Origin: Pomphorhynchus laevis
Lineage: Eukaryota > Acanthocephala > Palaeacanthocephala > Echinorhynchida > Pomphorhynchidae
Length of the DNA: 64,000 nucleotides
Assembly (NCBI GenBank): GCA_012934845.2
Contig: WNNJ02002937.1
Location: 62,001-126,000 of the forward strand
Reading direction: 5' to 3'
Shown here: piece by piece, positions 52,086 to 62,362 of the stretch
Position numbering within the stretch: the stretch's first letter is position 1
Layout of the letters: each line of letters starts with the position of its first letter
Notes under the pieces: generated by a model
What the model was told of the DNA's origin: nothing
Seen by the model: only the letters and a program-made list of their open reading frames with translations
Databases searched by the model: none
Program-made: the position numbers and the translations under genes

Positions 52086-52745
52086 GCCGTGTTATTTAAC
52101 CGAGGATCAAGAGCAAGTACTGAGTCTCGGACTTAACTTTGCGATCACTCCAGCTGAATTTAATCGTTTCGGAATGGCAAAGACAATTCAAAAAATTTCT
52201 ACTACACGTACAAGCGACACAGGCGAATACATAAAAACCCGAAATATTGTAGGATTAAAGTTGTCTGAGGAATATGTAAAAATCAGTCCTACCCAAACTG
52301 GAAAACTTAACATCCCTTTTCGGTTTCTGAAAGCAATTCAAGAATTAAAGCAACAACGAGATATAGTTGTCAAAAAGGCTGATAAGGGAGGCGAGACTGT
52401 AGTTTGAGATAAGGATGACTATATATTAGAAGCATGTAGACAGTTATATAGCTTGTCGTATGAAAGAATATCAGCTATAGAACATGAAACAGCAAAAGTA
52501 GCAGTCTACAATTTAGTATCAAAATATATATCGCTGCAGTGTCTACCTCCATGCTTATTAGAAACACTATATAATGCAGAAGCTAAAGAAGGTCGTTTCT
52601 ACATGTTTCCTAAGACTCACAAGCTAGTTAAGCCATGCCCTAGTAGACCGATTATTAGTAATAATAACACGGCAACATACGCACTGAGTAAATATGTTGA
52701 TACCTTATTAAAGCCACCCCTTTTAACAGTCCCATTATATTATTA
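52086..52745 (+). pseudogene. Canonical Penelope-like element, 5' half
   Basis: The plus-strand frame reads LTEDQEQVLSLGLNFAITPA, EFNRFGMAKTIQKISTT, NIPFRFLKAIQELKQQRDIV, VKKADKGGETVV, stop, DKDDYILEACRQLYSL, then RFYMFPKTHKLVKPCPSRPI, ISNNNTATYALSKYVDTLLK and PPLLTVPLYY at 52740. That end repeats, inverted, the start of the minus-strand half at 52021-52085. It covers the N-terminal domain and first RT blocks and stops where the other half starts, so the two halves make up one element broken into an inverted pair. Confidence 0.85.
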
Positions 52746-52829
52746 TTATTCCAATACATACCAAAGCCAAAAGGCTATTCAGGCAGAGACCAAAAAAAGA
52801 AAAAAGCAAATAGTCAGTCAACGTAGCTA

Positions 52830-52985
52830 ATTAGGGTATTCCAGTGGTAGTGTTGAATGGCGGCATTGTTCACGTATCCATTTGTAGCATCGTGATTTAA
52901 ACGTTCTCAAACTGGGGGCTGCAACGACTGCCGCAGACAACGAATTCCACATATTAATTCCTCTCCTCGAGAGTCTATACACTTT
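52830..52985 (-). pseudogene. LINE C-terminal fragment (WNSL box)
   Basis: The minus-strand frame is open: SRRGINMWNSLSAAVVAAPS, LRTFKSRCYKWIREQCRHST, LPLEYPN, stop. WNSLxxxVVxAxSLxxFK is the C-terminal box of CR1-like LINE proteins. It differs in wording from CR1-A/B/C, so it is another family. Confidence 0.65.
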
Positions 52986-53040
52986 TGGTAATTGTTGAAG
53001 AATTGCAAGGTAGGGAATTTATTTGAAAAATTTTACAAAT

Positions 53041-53070
53041 TTTCAGTCGCTCCTAGCAACCTTCTTCAGG
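53041..53070 (-). ncRNA. Hammerhead-like core, family H-e
   Basis: The minus strand reads CTGAAGA, AGGTTGCTAGGAGCGACT and GAAA. Stem II pairs imperfectly. It lies 3' of the GIY-YIG frame 53694-53317. Confidence 0.5.
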
Positions 53071-53316
53071 CAAAAAAAATCAAAAATTCAAACAGTAAAA
53101 TCACAACTACACAACACATATACACTTACAACAAAAACATCAAAGAAATTTTAACCGAAAATTTCAAAATACAAGTATTGAAGTTCAATTGGAGAAAAAT
53201 TGGCTAAAAAGCACTAAAATAATAAAACACGAATAAAAAAGATAAAACACTAAAGAATAAAACACCATATAAAACAAAATCAAATTAAAATACAAATCAA
53301 TCCAAAAACTACATGT

Positions 53317-53969
53317 TTATTCCAACTGCAAACCGTATTGTGGCAATCTCAAAATAATGTCTGCTTTATTGCCTTCAAAGACTTTGCCACATTCTTGTCT
53401 TAAGAAAAGGGCTTCCTTAATTGTTCTAATTTTCTTATTCGTCTCTTGGCAAAGAACTTCAGCACTAACAAAATCAATTATGTGATCACTGTTCTTGCAA
53501 TGATTGAAGACCGCTGACGATGAGTTGGCCGTTTTTATATACCGACGGTGCTGTCCTACACGTGCTTCCAGCTTTTCACCCGTTTGACCAATATATTTGT
53601 GGTCACAATCTCGACAGGGTATCGAATATACACAACCCATACTGTTTTTCTTAGGTTTGCGTTGAAAAAAAAACCAGACAGACGTGGTGGGCATTTATAA
53701 TAAGTCCTAATTTGCTTCCCTACGTTGTTACCAGCCTTGTGAACCCTCTTATTGATTTGGAAGTCCCGCTTCGTCCCCGAAAAGGGTAACTGTAGATAAG
53801 TTATGGTTTCTTTATCATTTTGTTTCGACGAAGATCTCATTGCCTGATGACTGGCTCTATGAATGATACGTTTGGGATAGCCACACTTAATCAGTGTGGA
53901 CCATATATGTTGTCTTTGTTTGTTTGCAAGCTCCGTTGTACTACACAATTTTATTACTCTGTAGAACAT
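53317..53969 (-). pseudogene. Canonical Penelope-like element C-terminus with GIY-YIG
   Basis: First IKCGYPKRIIHRASHQAMRS, TITYLQLPFSGTKRDFQINK and RVHKAGNNVGKQIRTYYKCP (RT thumb/connection), then a one-base shift into KKNSMGCVYSIPCRDCDHKY, IGQTGEKLEARVGQHRRYIK, TANSSSAVFNHCKNSDHIID, FVSAEVLCQETNKKIRTIKE, ALFLRQ. GIY-YIG residues: VYSIPCxxC and YIGQTGE, with the IPCxxC insertion. The nuclease domain itself has no stop. 5' RT part missing. Confidence 0.85.
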
Positions 53970-54083
53970 CGAGCGAGCACTCGAAAGCTTCCATTCTTCT
54001 GGTCCGAATGATGTATAAGGTGTAAGGTAAAGTGGAATATTAGGATTTCTCTATAAACTGGTGACCAAATTGTTGTTAAGGAT

Positions 54084-55807
54084 CTAAATCTTGACATCTA
54101 AAAAACCAACCTCTAGATTATCTCCAATAGAAACATCCCATTTTATATCACCATCTAAACTGTTCAAAGTGCTCTTCATAAGAATAGTGTCAAAGTAACT
54201 TGCTGTGAATATCAACACATCATCCACATACCTGCGCCAGTACAAGATGCAATTACAATTTTTTTTTAACATGTAGCTCTCCCAGTTCCTCATGTACAAC
54301 TCCGGCGCAGGTATGTCGATGATGTGTTGATATTCACAGCAAGTGACTTTGGCATTAAAAAGTGACTTTGACATTAACGCACTACATATGAACCTAGGTT
54401 TTACTGGATTTTTATGTAATTTTGGATTCCAATATGATATAGATATAGTTTTATTATATAATTCAACCTTTATATCCTTTTTATCCATTATAGAACAGTG
54501 ACTTGTAATAATTGTTTCAAAACTCAACTCACTACGTTCATATGTTGGATTTACATTTAAATCATTAGAATTAACCTCTTTCATTAGTATATCATAATAA
54601 AGCTTTTTGCATATGAAGACAAAGTTATTACTAGCTTTATCAATAGTTGTTATTATGTAGTTATCCTTTAATTTAGTAAGTTCTGTATACATATCTTTAT
54701 TAATTTTATCTTTCCTTTTATAATTGTTTGTTATTTTTATTTTATTTTTAAATTTATTAAATATATAATCTTTTCAAATGTTTATCTTAGATATATTCAG
54801 CTTTCACTATTAATCAGCGAACTAACGTAAGCCTTTTAGTTATTATATAACGAATTGTAAATTTTATTTTGTGGTTGTTATTATTTAATGTATATTTATA
54901 CCTTTGTGATATCAGCTTTCTTAATTCACAATTTTCAATTTATTCTAGATTATGGGTACATATATGTTCATTTATTTTATCAAAACTAAAACTTTTACAA
55001 TTGCATTCTGTTTCCATTATGTTTCTAATATTATCGTTACATATTGATTTTAATTCTTTATTATAATTACAAATTTTTCGTCCTAATGGTGGTAGGAGTT
55101 TATACCTTATTTTAGGAATATATTTACTTAAATCTGACCCTATTATTTCTTTACTTTTAGAATTATTTAAAAGTCCAGCTATATTTATGTTATATATACA
55201 TTTATTAATGAAGTTTATGGTTAATGTATATTTTCTATTGTTATTATTAACATTTATTGTACGATTATAGTATTTTATATTACAATAACTGTCTATTATA
55301 CAACTTAGCCTATCATAGTCGTTAATTAATTTTTGATTTATTGAACATATGATATCTTTAGAAAAACTTCTTATATTTACATAAAGATCTTTTAGCTTAT
55401 TATCTCTTAAAAGTTGTTTTAATATTTCTAATTGTTCATTTATATATATATATCTTTTTTAATATTTTTAACTCTATTTTTCCTATTCCTTTTATCACCA
55501 TGACTTCTTGGTTTGCGTTAATCGGATTATTATAATATAGTTGTTTATTATGTATTATACTACTTCTGCCAATTCCTTGTACCACGTCATTCAATCCTAA
55601 TGGGTACATGGAATTAATCGTTTTTATCCAAAAATCTTCTTTTTCTAATAGTTTTTGATTTAATATTGAAATGTTTTCTTCGATAATATGTTCTAAAATA
55701 AATAATTTACAGTTTTTAATATCATGTCCTATTAATCTCATATGTTTATGAAATATAGTTTGTATATTTTCATCAATTTTTGTAGACGCTTTTACTTTCA
55801 CTTTCAT
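54084..55807 (-). pseudogene. PLE-N element: partial GIY-YIG, linker and RT (permuted, chimeric 3' end)
   Basis: Read down from 55807: the C-terminal half of the nuclease (TIFHKHMRLIGHDIKNCKLF, EDFWIKTINSMYPLGLNDVV), a basic stretch, the linker NINIAGLLNNSKSKEIIGSD and LSKYIPKIRYKLLPPLGRKI, a finger-like ECNCKSFSFDKINEHICTHN, LRKLISQRYKY, then RT: LKDNYIITTIDKASNNFVFI, YWNPKLHKNPVKPRFICSAL. Nuclease, linker, finger and RT lie in one direction in one copy, which supports the permuted order. At about 54360 it switches to another Penelope-like RT segment, CILYWRRYVDDVLIFTASYF and GDNLEVGFLDVKI, next to a 54206-54350 inverted repeat of that YVDD block. Confidence 0.8.
54206..54350. repeat. Inverted repeat of an RT YVDD block
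   Basis: 54209-54240 and 54304-54342 are inverted copies coding RRYVDDVLIFTAS on each strand. The spacer is about 60 bp. Confidence 0.8.
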
Positions 55808-55809
55808 TT

Positions 55810-56120
55810 TTCATTTTCATGTATTGTGTAGATGCTGGGATACCACGATGGTTCGCCACACCTAAGGCAGCACACATATCCTTTTTTATAGCGAGACATA
55901 CTAGCTATGTCAGTGTATTACCTGGATTCCGGTAGATTGCACTTTATAGAAACACTGGTTGCTAATCAGCGTTCCACCACTATCATAATACACCCGCTGG
56001 CTGTCCACGGCTGCTTATTGGAACAAATCATAGTTTATGTCGCAGCTAACCCATATATATCTATGGGCCATTTTTCCATCCGCAACCCGGTGGACGCGCT
56101 GGATAGTCCCAGGTAGGCCA
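55810..56120. other. Unassigned GC-richer stretch
   Basis: Distinct composition and a 69-codon plus-strand open frame (55907-56116) without recognised motif. Probably part of an unidentified element. Confidence 0.35.
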
Positions 56121-56253
56121 CCAACTGTATATAAAAAATATATATTTTATGTTAAATAAATTTTAAACTGAAATTTTATCAAATTGATGAGAAAGTTCGC
56201 AAAACTATCATATGCACCTAATATTCTAATATGTATCACTAGATACATATACA

Positions 56254-56292
56254 CGTTTGATTGATTGTCTAATAAAGACAATCAATCAAACG
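56254..56292. repeat. Perfect 17-bp hairpin
   Basis: CGTTTGATTGATTGTCT, loop AATAA, then the exact inverse. It lies in AT-rich sequence with no coding context. Confidence 0.9.
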
Positions 56293-56399
56293 ATTAAAAG
56301 CTATGAATTTGGTAGGCCGCAATCATGATCTCTTATGATTTATTTGCACGAAATATTCTCTTGAATATTTTGAAAGTAGTTATCCATAAAATGTTATAT

Positions 56400-56530
56400 G
56401 ATCAGATCAGCTAAATGAGTCTACGTGTTTTATATGATTTATAAATTAAAAAATAATTCTAAATTAAATTTTAAAAAATTAAATAATTATTAATAATTAT
56501 AATAATTATTTACAATTATTTATAATTAGA
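56400..56530 (+). repeat. AT-rich interspersed repeat, left module
   Basis: Begins ATCAGCTAAATGAGTCTACG and continues AT-rich as at 45595. 56530-56715 holds nothing recognisable. Confidence 0.55.
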
Positions 56531-56719
56531 AATATCACAATGAACTTCTCAACATGCTCTTCAATATAACTGGATTGATTAGTAAAATTATCACCTAATT
56601 GATCGGTAAAAGTATCACTTGATTGATTGTAATGTAATAATGTAATTGTAACAATTTTAATATGATACTGTCGAATTTATTCATTATTTTATATTTGAAA
56701 GTGTGAAAGATTTTTTAAT

Positions 56720-59640
56720 GTGGCCAATGCACACAGACTGTGTGCTTATAAGCCCACAAAAGCGAAACAGATTAAAAAAGTTAATCGTTTAGTAACATCG
56801 ATTTTGTTGCTTTTTGAAAAATTGGAGTGAGGATGATGATCGCAGATGATCAGGTAAGGAATTCCAAAGGAGAGGAGTAGCGATATGTAGGGATTGACGG
56901 CCGAAGTTGGTTGAGTGAAGAGGTACGTGTAGCAGAAGAGAATCACAGGAACGTAGGTGAGTAGAAAGATAACGAGATTCACTTAGAGTTGGCAGATAGA
57001 GATAAGAAGGAGAATTACAATGGATAAGGCGATAAGTTAGACAAAGCAGACGAAAACGAACGTGATGTTCAATACTTATCCATCCAAGTTTTGATAAATA
57101 GGAAGAGATATGATCGAATTTACAAAGTCGAAAAAGGATGCACACAGCAGTGTTAGTGAGGCGCTGAAGAGGTTTAAGGGATGACTTTGAAAAGAATACG
57201 AGCCATTGATTACTGCTAAGACATTGATTACATATTGATTACTGCTAAGACAGTAATCAATACGTGGGAAAAGAAGTGATGAGATAAGAGATTTACATGA
57301 ATTAAAATCTAGAGAATTTCTGACGAGACGAATATCACGGAGAAAAATATTTAAAGATCTGGTTTTATCACGAATGAAGGGATCGAGATGCAGATTATTG
57401 TCGAAGTGAATACCTAGAAATACTAGTTCATCTACAGCAGGAATAATTGTGATCTGAACATACAGAGAAGGAGGAAAAACAGAAACAGTGGAGGGTAAAA
57501 TCCATAACACTTAAGATTTGGTAGGATTGAGGGACATGCGCAAAGAAATTAGATGTTCTGATAGAGCACGAAGACAATTAGACGCGGATACGAAAAGTTG
57601 GCTTAGGGTAATGAGGAGACGAATGACAATAAAGAAGTATATCATCACGTACTGCATTACTTTGATTCAGAATTTACTTAATATACAAGATAAATCTCCA
57701 AGAAGAAGCGTAAATAGAATAGGGCCAAGTACAGAACCTTGAGGTACACCACAAGAGAGAGAAGATAGAGGAGAACACATTGAATTATAATAGACGGAAA
57801 ATGATCGATCGGAGAGATACGAAACGAAACAAGCCAAGGTGGACGAAGAGAAACCATAGTGATAGCGAAGACGAAAAAGAAAGATTTTGTGATCGACAAT
57901 GTCGAATGCAGATGAAAGATAGAGCGATATTACCACACTACAAAGTCCTTTGTCACGAGCGGAGAGCAGATCAAAAAATACTTTATGACATGCTAGTTTG
58001 GTGGAATGATTGGAGTGGAAAGCCAATTGAAAAGAAGGGTAGAGCTGCGATGAAGAGATATACTTGTTTATCTGATCTAAGACAAGGTGTTCAAGAATTT
58101 TAGATAAGGTTGGTAGAGTTGATATTGAGCGATAAGATGAAGGAAGAGAGGGGTCAAGAGAGGGCTTTTTAAGTAGGGGACGAACAATGGACTTTTTCCA
58201 AAGAACGGGAAATATTCCATTCACAATTGACGAGTTAAAGAGGCTGGTAAGGAAGGGTGTGAAGTTTGTTGACAACAATTTGAGAATTCGAGTAGGGATG
58301 GGATCGGCAGGAGAGGACTTACAAGTTAACGAAATAAGAAGACAAGATACATCATCTTTAGATACCGCAAGTAGGTAAAAGAGCTCATGGATACGAACAG
58401 ACGAGATACAACAAGTTTGTTGATGGACGATGATCGAATCGATTAAAGAAATAGTTTTTGAAATTAGGTAATCGGAGAATTGAGAAGGATCAAGAGTGGA
58501 GGTGACAGAGGAACGAGAAAGTAGAGAATTAAGAGTTTTCCATTTAGTTCGAGAGTCATTAGCGGAAGCCAGTTTGTTTCGCCAAAAACTGTGCCTTAGA
58601 ACGCAGACTAGTCTGAGATAACGATGATAAGTTCTGAAAGAGCGACGCAGGAGGCGTTTTGAAGTCACACACTCAGAGTCGAACCATTTTTCAGGATTTT
58701 GCCGTGATTGAACAAAAGTTTTAAGAGGAAGAATTTCATCGAGGATAGAGCAAAATACATTGTCAAAGAGGGTACATAAGTAATTAGGGTATTGGTAGAT
58801 AGAAGAAGGATACATTAACGGAGAGCGGTTAATATGAGAGCGAAGCAGGGAAAAGTCGAGGAATTTCCAAGAACGACACGAGGTAATTTTCGCAGGAACA
58901 TTTATTTTTAACAAAGGGAGAGAACATGTAACAAGGAAGTGGTCGGATAGAGCAGGATCATATATGCACAATGAAGAAGACAATGCAAGACGCGAAGGTA
59001 GGGCAACAATATCGAGGGCACCGCCAAGAATATGGGTAGCAGAAGAATAATGAGGAGACATGATTTGAAAATCATGATCGTTAAATGTAGAAATCGTCTT
59101 TAGGTATTGGAATCACGAAGAAGGTCTAAGCGAACATTTATATCACCTAGTACAACGCAAGGTAAACCGGAGAGGAAGATGAAAGAAAGTCAGTTTGACA
59201 GTTCACAGAAAAAAGAGTCAGACGGATGACATGATCCAGGCCGATAGAATAAGTATATATTGAGAAGCAACGAGCCGGCTTTTACACGGAACCCAAGTAG
59301 TTCGAAAGTGAGAGGAACAAATGGCAACGGTAATGATTGCAACGGAGACCAATGGTGAGAGAAAGCTATAAGGCCTCCGTGGTTAATTGATCAATTTGAA
59401 CTAATAGGTCGTTGACTAGTCTTATCGACCACAGATAGATTTAAAGAGCGGAGGCGTTTAAGAGAGTAATCATTCTGATCAACGTGCCAAGATTCGGTAT
59501 AACACAAAACATCCAAATATTTGTTCAGGAAAAGATCATATACTGAATCAATATTGTTACTAAGAGAGTGGATATTTAAGACAGCTAATTTCTAGGAGAA
59601 CTTGGGGAGTAGCGGAGTAGAATCAATTAGAGGATACCCC
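56720..59640 (-). pseudogene. CR1-C ORF2: endonuclease plus reverse transcriptase
   Basis: Read down from 59640: endonuclease CYTESWHVDQNDY, NHGGLIAFSHHWSP, FYRPGSCHPS, CVVLGDINVRLDLLRDSN. Then the 464-codon open frame 59061-57667: ATHILGGALDIVALP, ALSDHFLVTCS, SCLLISLTCKSSPADPIPTR, LLKKPSLDPSLPSSYRSIST, FHSNHSTKLACHKVFFDLLS, VISLYLSSAFDIVDH, GVPQGSVLGPILFTLLLGDL. After frameshifts: LGIHFDNNLHLDPFIRDKTR, IDYCLS, then LLWNSLPDHLRSSSSLQFFK. The YADD box falls in a broken part near 57640, where the minus strand reads VMQYVMIYFF-like. One key residue of RT block A is also changed (LYLSSAFD for LDLSSAFD). A dead copy with long readable stretches. Confidence 0.85.
56729..56745 (-). other. 3'-UTR stem-loop of CR1-C
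   Basis: GCACACA-GTC-TGTGTGC on the minus strand, a perfect 7-bp stem between ATAA and ATTGGCCACATTAAAA. Same place as in CR1-A and CR1-B, different stem sequence. Confidence 0.75.
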
Positions 59641-59762
59641 AAATGATTTACTTAAAGTTTTGCTGAATAATTTACATTTAAATCATTTTCAATCGTTGGT
59701 CATATATTGGCTGGGTTAGAAAGATTGTTGTTGCCTGTAGACGAAACTTCGCCGAATACTGG

Positions 59763-60806
59763 TCAGCTCTCATTTACTGCGTGGGCTTCCCTACTTGATG
59801 AAACCACTATCTTATGCCCTTTAATAAAATATCGCTTACTTGGGTTTGACTTTTTTCGTTCGGATGATTCTTTCCGTAATCTCTTAAGTTCCTCTTGTTC
59901 AAGTTTCGATAAATCAGAGCATAAGTACACTGTATGAAAGAGATATGAATTCTTAAGCTTTAACGAAGATTTTAAAGATGATTTCACATTGTTGACGCTA
60001 ACTTTTACCTTAACACACGGAGGGGAATTAGCATGAAGTGCAGGGAGTCGATGTAAGTCTAGTTTTTGTCCGACCAAAGAATAACCAATTTCTTCAATGT
60101 GATTTAATTTAATTTGTTGCTCGCTTTTAGAAACGGCTAAATAAGGAACTATCAGATTTGAGGCACTAGCGCTTTCCCTATCAAGATAGTTTGCTAATTT
60201 AGAATAAGATTTATATACCTCTGGTGTGCGTTGAAAAGAACAAACAGCATGAGATACCTGCTTATTGATGCAACGGTTGAGGGAGGAGTTGATAGACTCA
60301 TTTACTATTATAAATATACGCTCTTTGTTTGTCCAGCAACTATTTGAATCATTTGATATTAACTGGTTTTTAAATTTAGTTATTTCAATTCGGGTTTTGT
60401 TGATTGCTTTGGCTGCACAAAATCCACATAGGTAATCTTGGGCCAGTAAATCTCTAGAAAGCCTTCTCGGAAGAATTACCGTTGAATACACGTTGCAATT
60501 ATCCACAGTACACTTCACTTCGATTGAGATAGTCTTTACGACGTTTTCTGTCATTCCCGGTTCATCGTTGTTCGAACATTGTTTGGATAATTTGGCTGTA
60601 TGTTTGTCGTTATATTGATTGGATGGAATCAATCTTTCTCGATTTGAGCATCGGTGTGCACAACAATTAATGCATTGCTTACCATTTCGAACGCACACAC
60701 AGCTGTTACAAACAGCTGTTTGACTGTTATAAGGACAACATCGCTTATTCGCAGACTGTTCTGTCATGGTGATTTGATGATTGCACTTTTTTGTCCCCAA
60801 GTTCAA
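59763..60806 (-). CDS. CR1-C ORF1 protein: Cys-rich, zinc-module RNA-binding protein, intact
   Basis: An uninterrupted 347-codon frame; the second in-frame ATG (MTEQSANKRC, near 60768) is an equally good start. Domains: a cysteine cluster CNSCVCVRNGKQCINC plus CAHRCSN (residues about 32-57); a second zinc-type module CTVDNC...RDLLAQDYLCGFCAAK (about 98-137); a helical stretch TRIEITKFKNQL; then a core with LNHIEEIGYSLVGQKLDLHR, VKVKVSVNNVKSSLKSSLKL. The charged C-terminus is KLEQEELKRLRKESSERKKS. A LINE ORF1 protein of this kind would coat element RNA and assist its integration. The CGFCAAK module is shared with CR1-A and CR1-D. ORF2 follows on the same strand after about 120 bp. Its intactness contrasts with the broken ORF2. 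Confidence 0.8.
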   Translation of the reverse strand: MNLGTKKCNHQITMTEQSANKRCCPYNSQTAVCNSCVCVRNGKQCINCCAHRCSNRERLIPSNQYNDKHTAKLSKQCSNNDEPGMTENVVKTISIEVKCTVDNCNVYSTVILPRRLSRDLLAQDYLCGFCAAKAINKTRIEITKFKNQLISNDSNSCWTNKERIFIIVNESINSSLNRCINKQVSHAVCSFQRTPEVYKSYSKLANYLDRESASASNLIVPYLAVSKSEQQIKLNHIEEIGYSLVGQKLDLHRLPALHANSPPCVKVKVSVNNVKSSLKSSLKLKNSYLFHTVYLCSDLSKLEQEELKRLRKESSERKKSNPSKRYFIKGHKIVVSSSREAHAVNES

Positions 60807-61046
60807 ATTGTATGTATTTTAGATTGTAAGTAGTGTACGTAGTTAATTTAGTGGCCAAGAAAGTCCAACGAGCATAAGTTTCATATATTCTTGAATAATA
60901 AAGAAAATATACAATATCTTATCTAAGTACTCAGTAAGTCTATTTATTTTATCACCGCTTTAACTTTGTCGGAACTCTAAATTGCACTCAAATTGATGCC
61001 AAATTGATAATGGATATTCGTTCAAGCTCTCTAAGAACCCGTTTAG

Positions 61047-61214
61047 GTGATGTAATTAGATTCCTGTACATGTATTTGCATACCGTTATACGTCAATGTA
61101 AACCAGACGTTAAAAAAACAATAGTGAAAGAATGGGAAAGGAATCAAATTAAGCCAGAATCCACCAAAATTCATTCACTGGTGACTGACAAATTTGATAT
61201 TTTTGTAAAGAAAG
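61047..61214 (+). CDS. Sneaky-like gene, downstream exon 1
   Basis: The frame reads GDVIRFLYMYLHTVIRQCKP, DVKKTIVKEWERNQIKPEST, KIHSLVTDKFDIFVKK and ends at the donor GTATGT at 61215 in phase 1. The start at TTTAG|GTGATG would accept phase 1 from 50328; the frame is also open upstream to an ATG at 61004. Next come two exons with matching phases, which supports real splicing. It corresponds to the central extracellular region of DC-STAMP-like proteins, although no specific motif is decisive here. Confidence 0.5.
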
Positions 61215-61261
61215 GTATGTAAAATTGTTCTCATTAGGTATCAAATTTTATTTTATTATAG

Positions 61262-61327
61262 CTATGATGGACATTCTTTGCGCTGGTAATCGCGGTTTTA
61301 ACTGGATTCAAGATTTATTTATTGCAA
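61262..61327 (+). CDS. Sneaky-like gene, downstream exon 2
   Basis: Bounded by TTATAG and GTGAGA. Phase 1 in and phase 1 out. It encodes (A)MMDILCAGNRGFNWIQDLFI A. It is too short to identify on its own, but consensus splice sites on both sides and frame continuity make it convincing. Confidence 0.6.
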
Positions 61328-61539
61328 GTGAGAATATCTTATAAAAATTTATTTCTTTATATTTCAATATAAAATATTTTCTGAATTGTGAAGATTATTC
61401 TTTTGATGTAAAATATTTATTAGTTATTAGCCATACCACATATATTTATTTTCAGTCACATTAAGATTTTAGTTAAAATACGGTGGTAGCAACACAGTGT
61501 GAGAGAGAGCACTTAAGATATTTTTATTGTTTTTTTAAG

Positions 61540-61753
61540 ATCTGGAAAGACAGATGGAGGAAATTCGTCGTAAGCTTGATTTCAATTTAACGATTCAACA
61601 TTCGTTCTTATCCAACGAAACACATTCGAACGATCCTCGAACTCTACTGAGGGAAATCAATAGAACATTTGAGAATCAAAAGAGTTTCGTAAGATGGATG
61701 ACAACTGTATCGGGATATGGTACAGTTTTCGCCCTTTTATCAATTTTTGTGTG
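61540..61753 (+). CDS. Sneaky-like gene, downstream exon 3 with membrane segment
   Basis: After TTTTTTTAAG the frame continues in phase: NLERQMEEIRRKLDFNLTIQ, HSFLSNETHSNDPRTLLREI, NRTFENQKSFVRWMTTVSGY, GTVFALLSIFV. The pattern (beta-strand-like DFNLTIQHSF, then I-x-x-x-F at a helix, then a membrane segment near the end) fits the region just before the last membrane segments of DC-STAMP-domain proteins. Either TGG-TAA is a true stop at 61755-61757, or GTAAAT at 61754 is a donor leading to further exons outside what I can identify. The second fits the family better, because the conserved C-terminal domain and RING-like end would follow. Confidence 0.55.
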
Positions 61754-62039
61754 GTAAATTTAAATAAAGTTATTGCGTGAACATTTTAAAATTTTCTGAA
61801 TAATTAAAACGATTTTAAAAAATCGCGTTTATAAAAAGCAAATAAAATAAATAAATAAATTAAATTAATTTAAATTTTTTAAATATATTATACAATATAT
61901 AGAATATATACAATATGCACATGCAATAAAGTCGTTCTATCAAAATATTACCAAAATACGATATTTTAATATATTAAATATTAATACAGTATAAAATATT
62001 AAATATTAACCTTAAATATTAATACAATATAAAATATTA

Positions 62040-62260
62040 AATAATGAATTATTGGAGCTGAACCAAAGAAATGAGGAAAATTTTATTTGATATTTCGCTA
62101 ACCTCTGTTAGCATTTTCAGAAAATTACAATCTTGATTAATTATTGATCGTTTGAAATTTTCTGAAGGATTTATCTGAAGACGATAACAGATGTTAGCGA
62201 AATATCAAATCAAATTTTCATCCTTTTTTTGATCCAGCTCCAATAATTAACTATTTTTCT
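62040..62260. mobile_element. Palindromic hammerhead foldback, family H-a
   Basis: Inverted ends GAATTATTGGAGCTG (62045) and GATCCAGCTCCAATAATT (62231). Minus-strand core at 62092-62120: CTGAAAA, CTAACAGAGGTTAG, CGAAATATC (first box decayed). Plus-strand core at 62175-62204: CTGAAGA, CGATAACAGATGTTAG, CGAAATATC (boxes intact). Same design as 12645-12835, slightly larger. Confidence 0.7.
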
Positions 62261-62281
62261 TATTTTTCAATATTATAATAA

Positions 62282-62362
62282 TATCTAATAATTCTTTATC
62301 AATAAGGGATGAAATTATTGATAATCATCCCTTATTGATAATTCTTTATCAATAAGGGATGA
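62282..62362. repeat. Short direct and inverted repeats of a 22-bp unit
   Basis: ATTCTTTATCAATAAGGGATGA occurs directly at 62290 and 62341. Between them ATCATCCCTTATTGAT is its inverse. The same ATTCTTTATCAAT string follows the foldback at 12787. Confidence 0.75.

Noticed and set aside
57780-58378. Plus-strand open frames of 107 and 63 codons
   Set aside because: They are antisense to the CR1-C RT open frame 59061-57667, with no independent motif.
61004-61046. ATG at 61004 as the start of a separate tail-anchored protein gene
   Set aside because: Possible, but the following exons fit the middle of a DC-STAMP-like protein, and the acceptor at 61045-61046 gives the phase required by the upstream exon. 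I kept the internal-exon model with moderate confidence.
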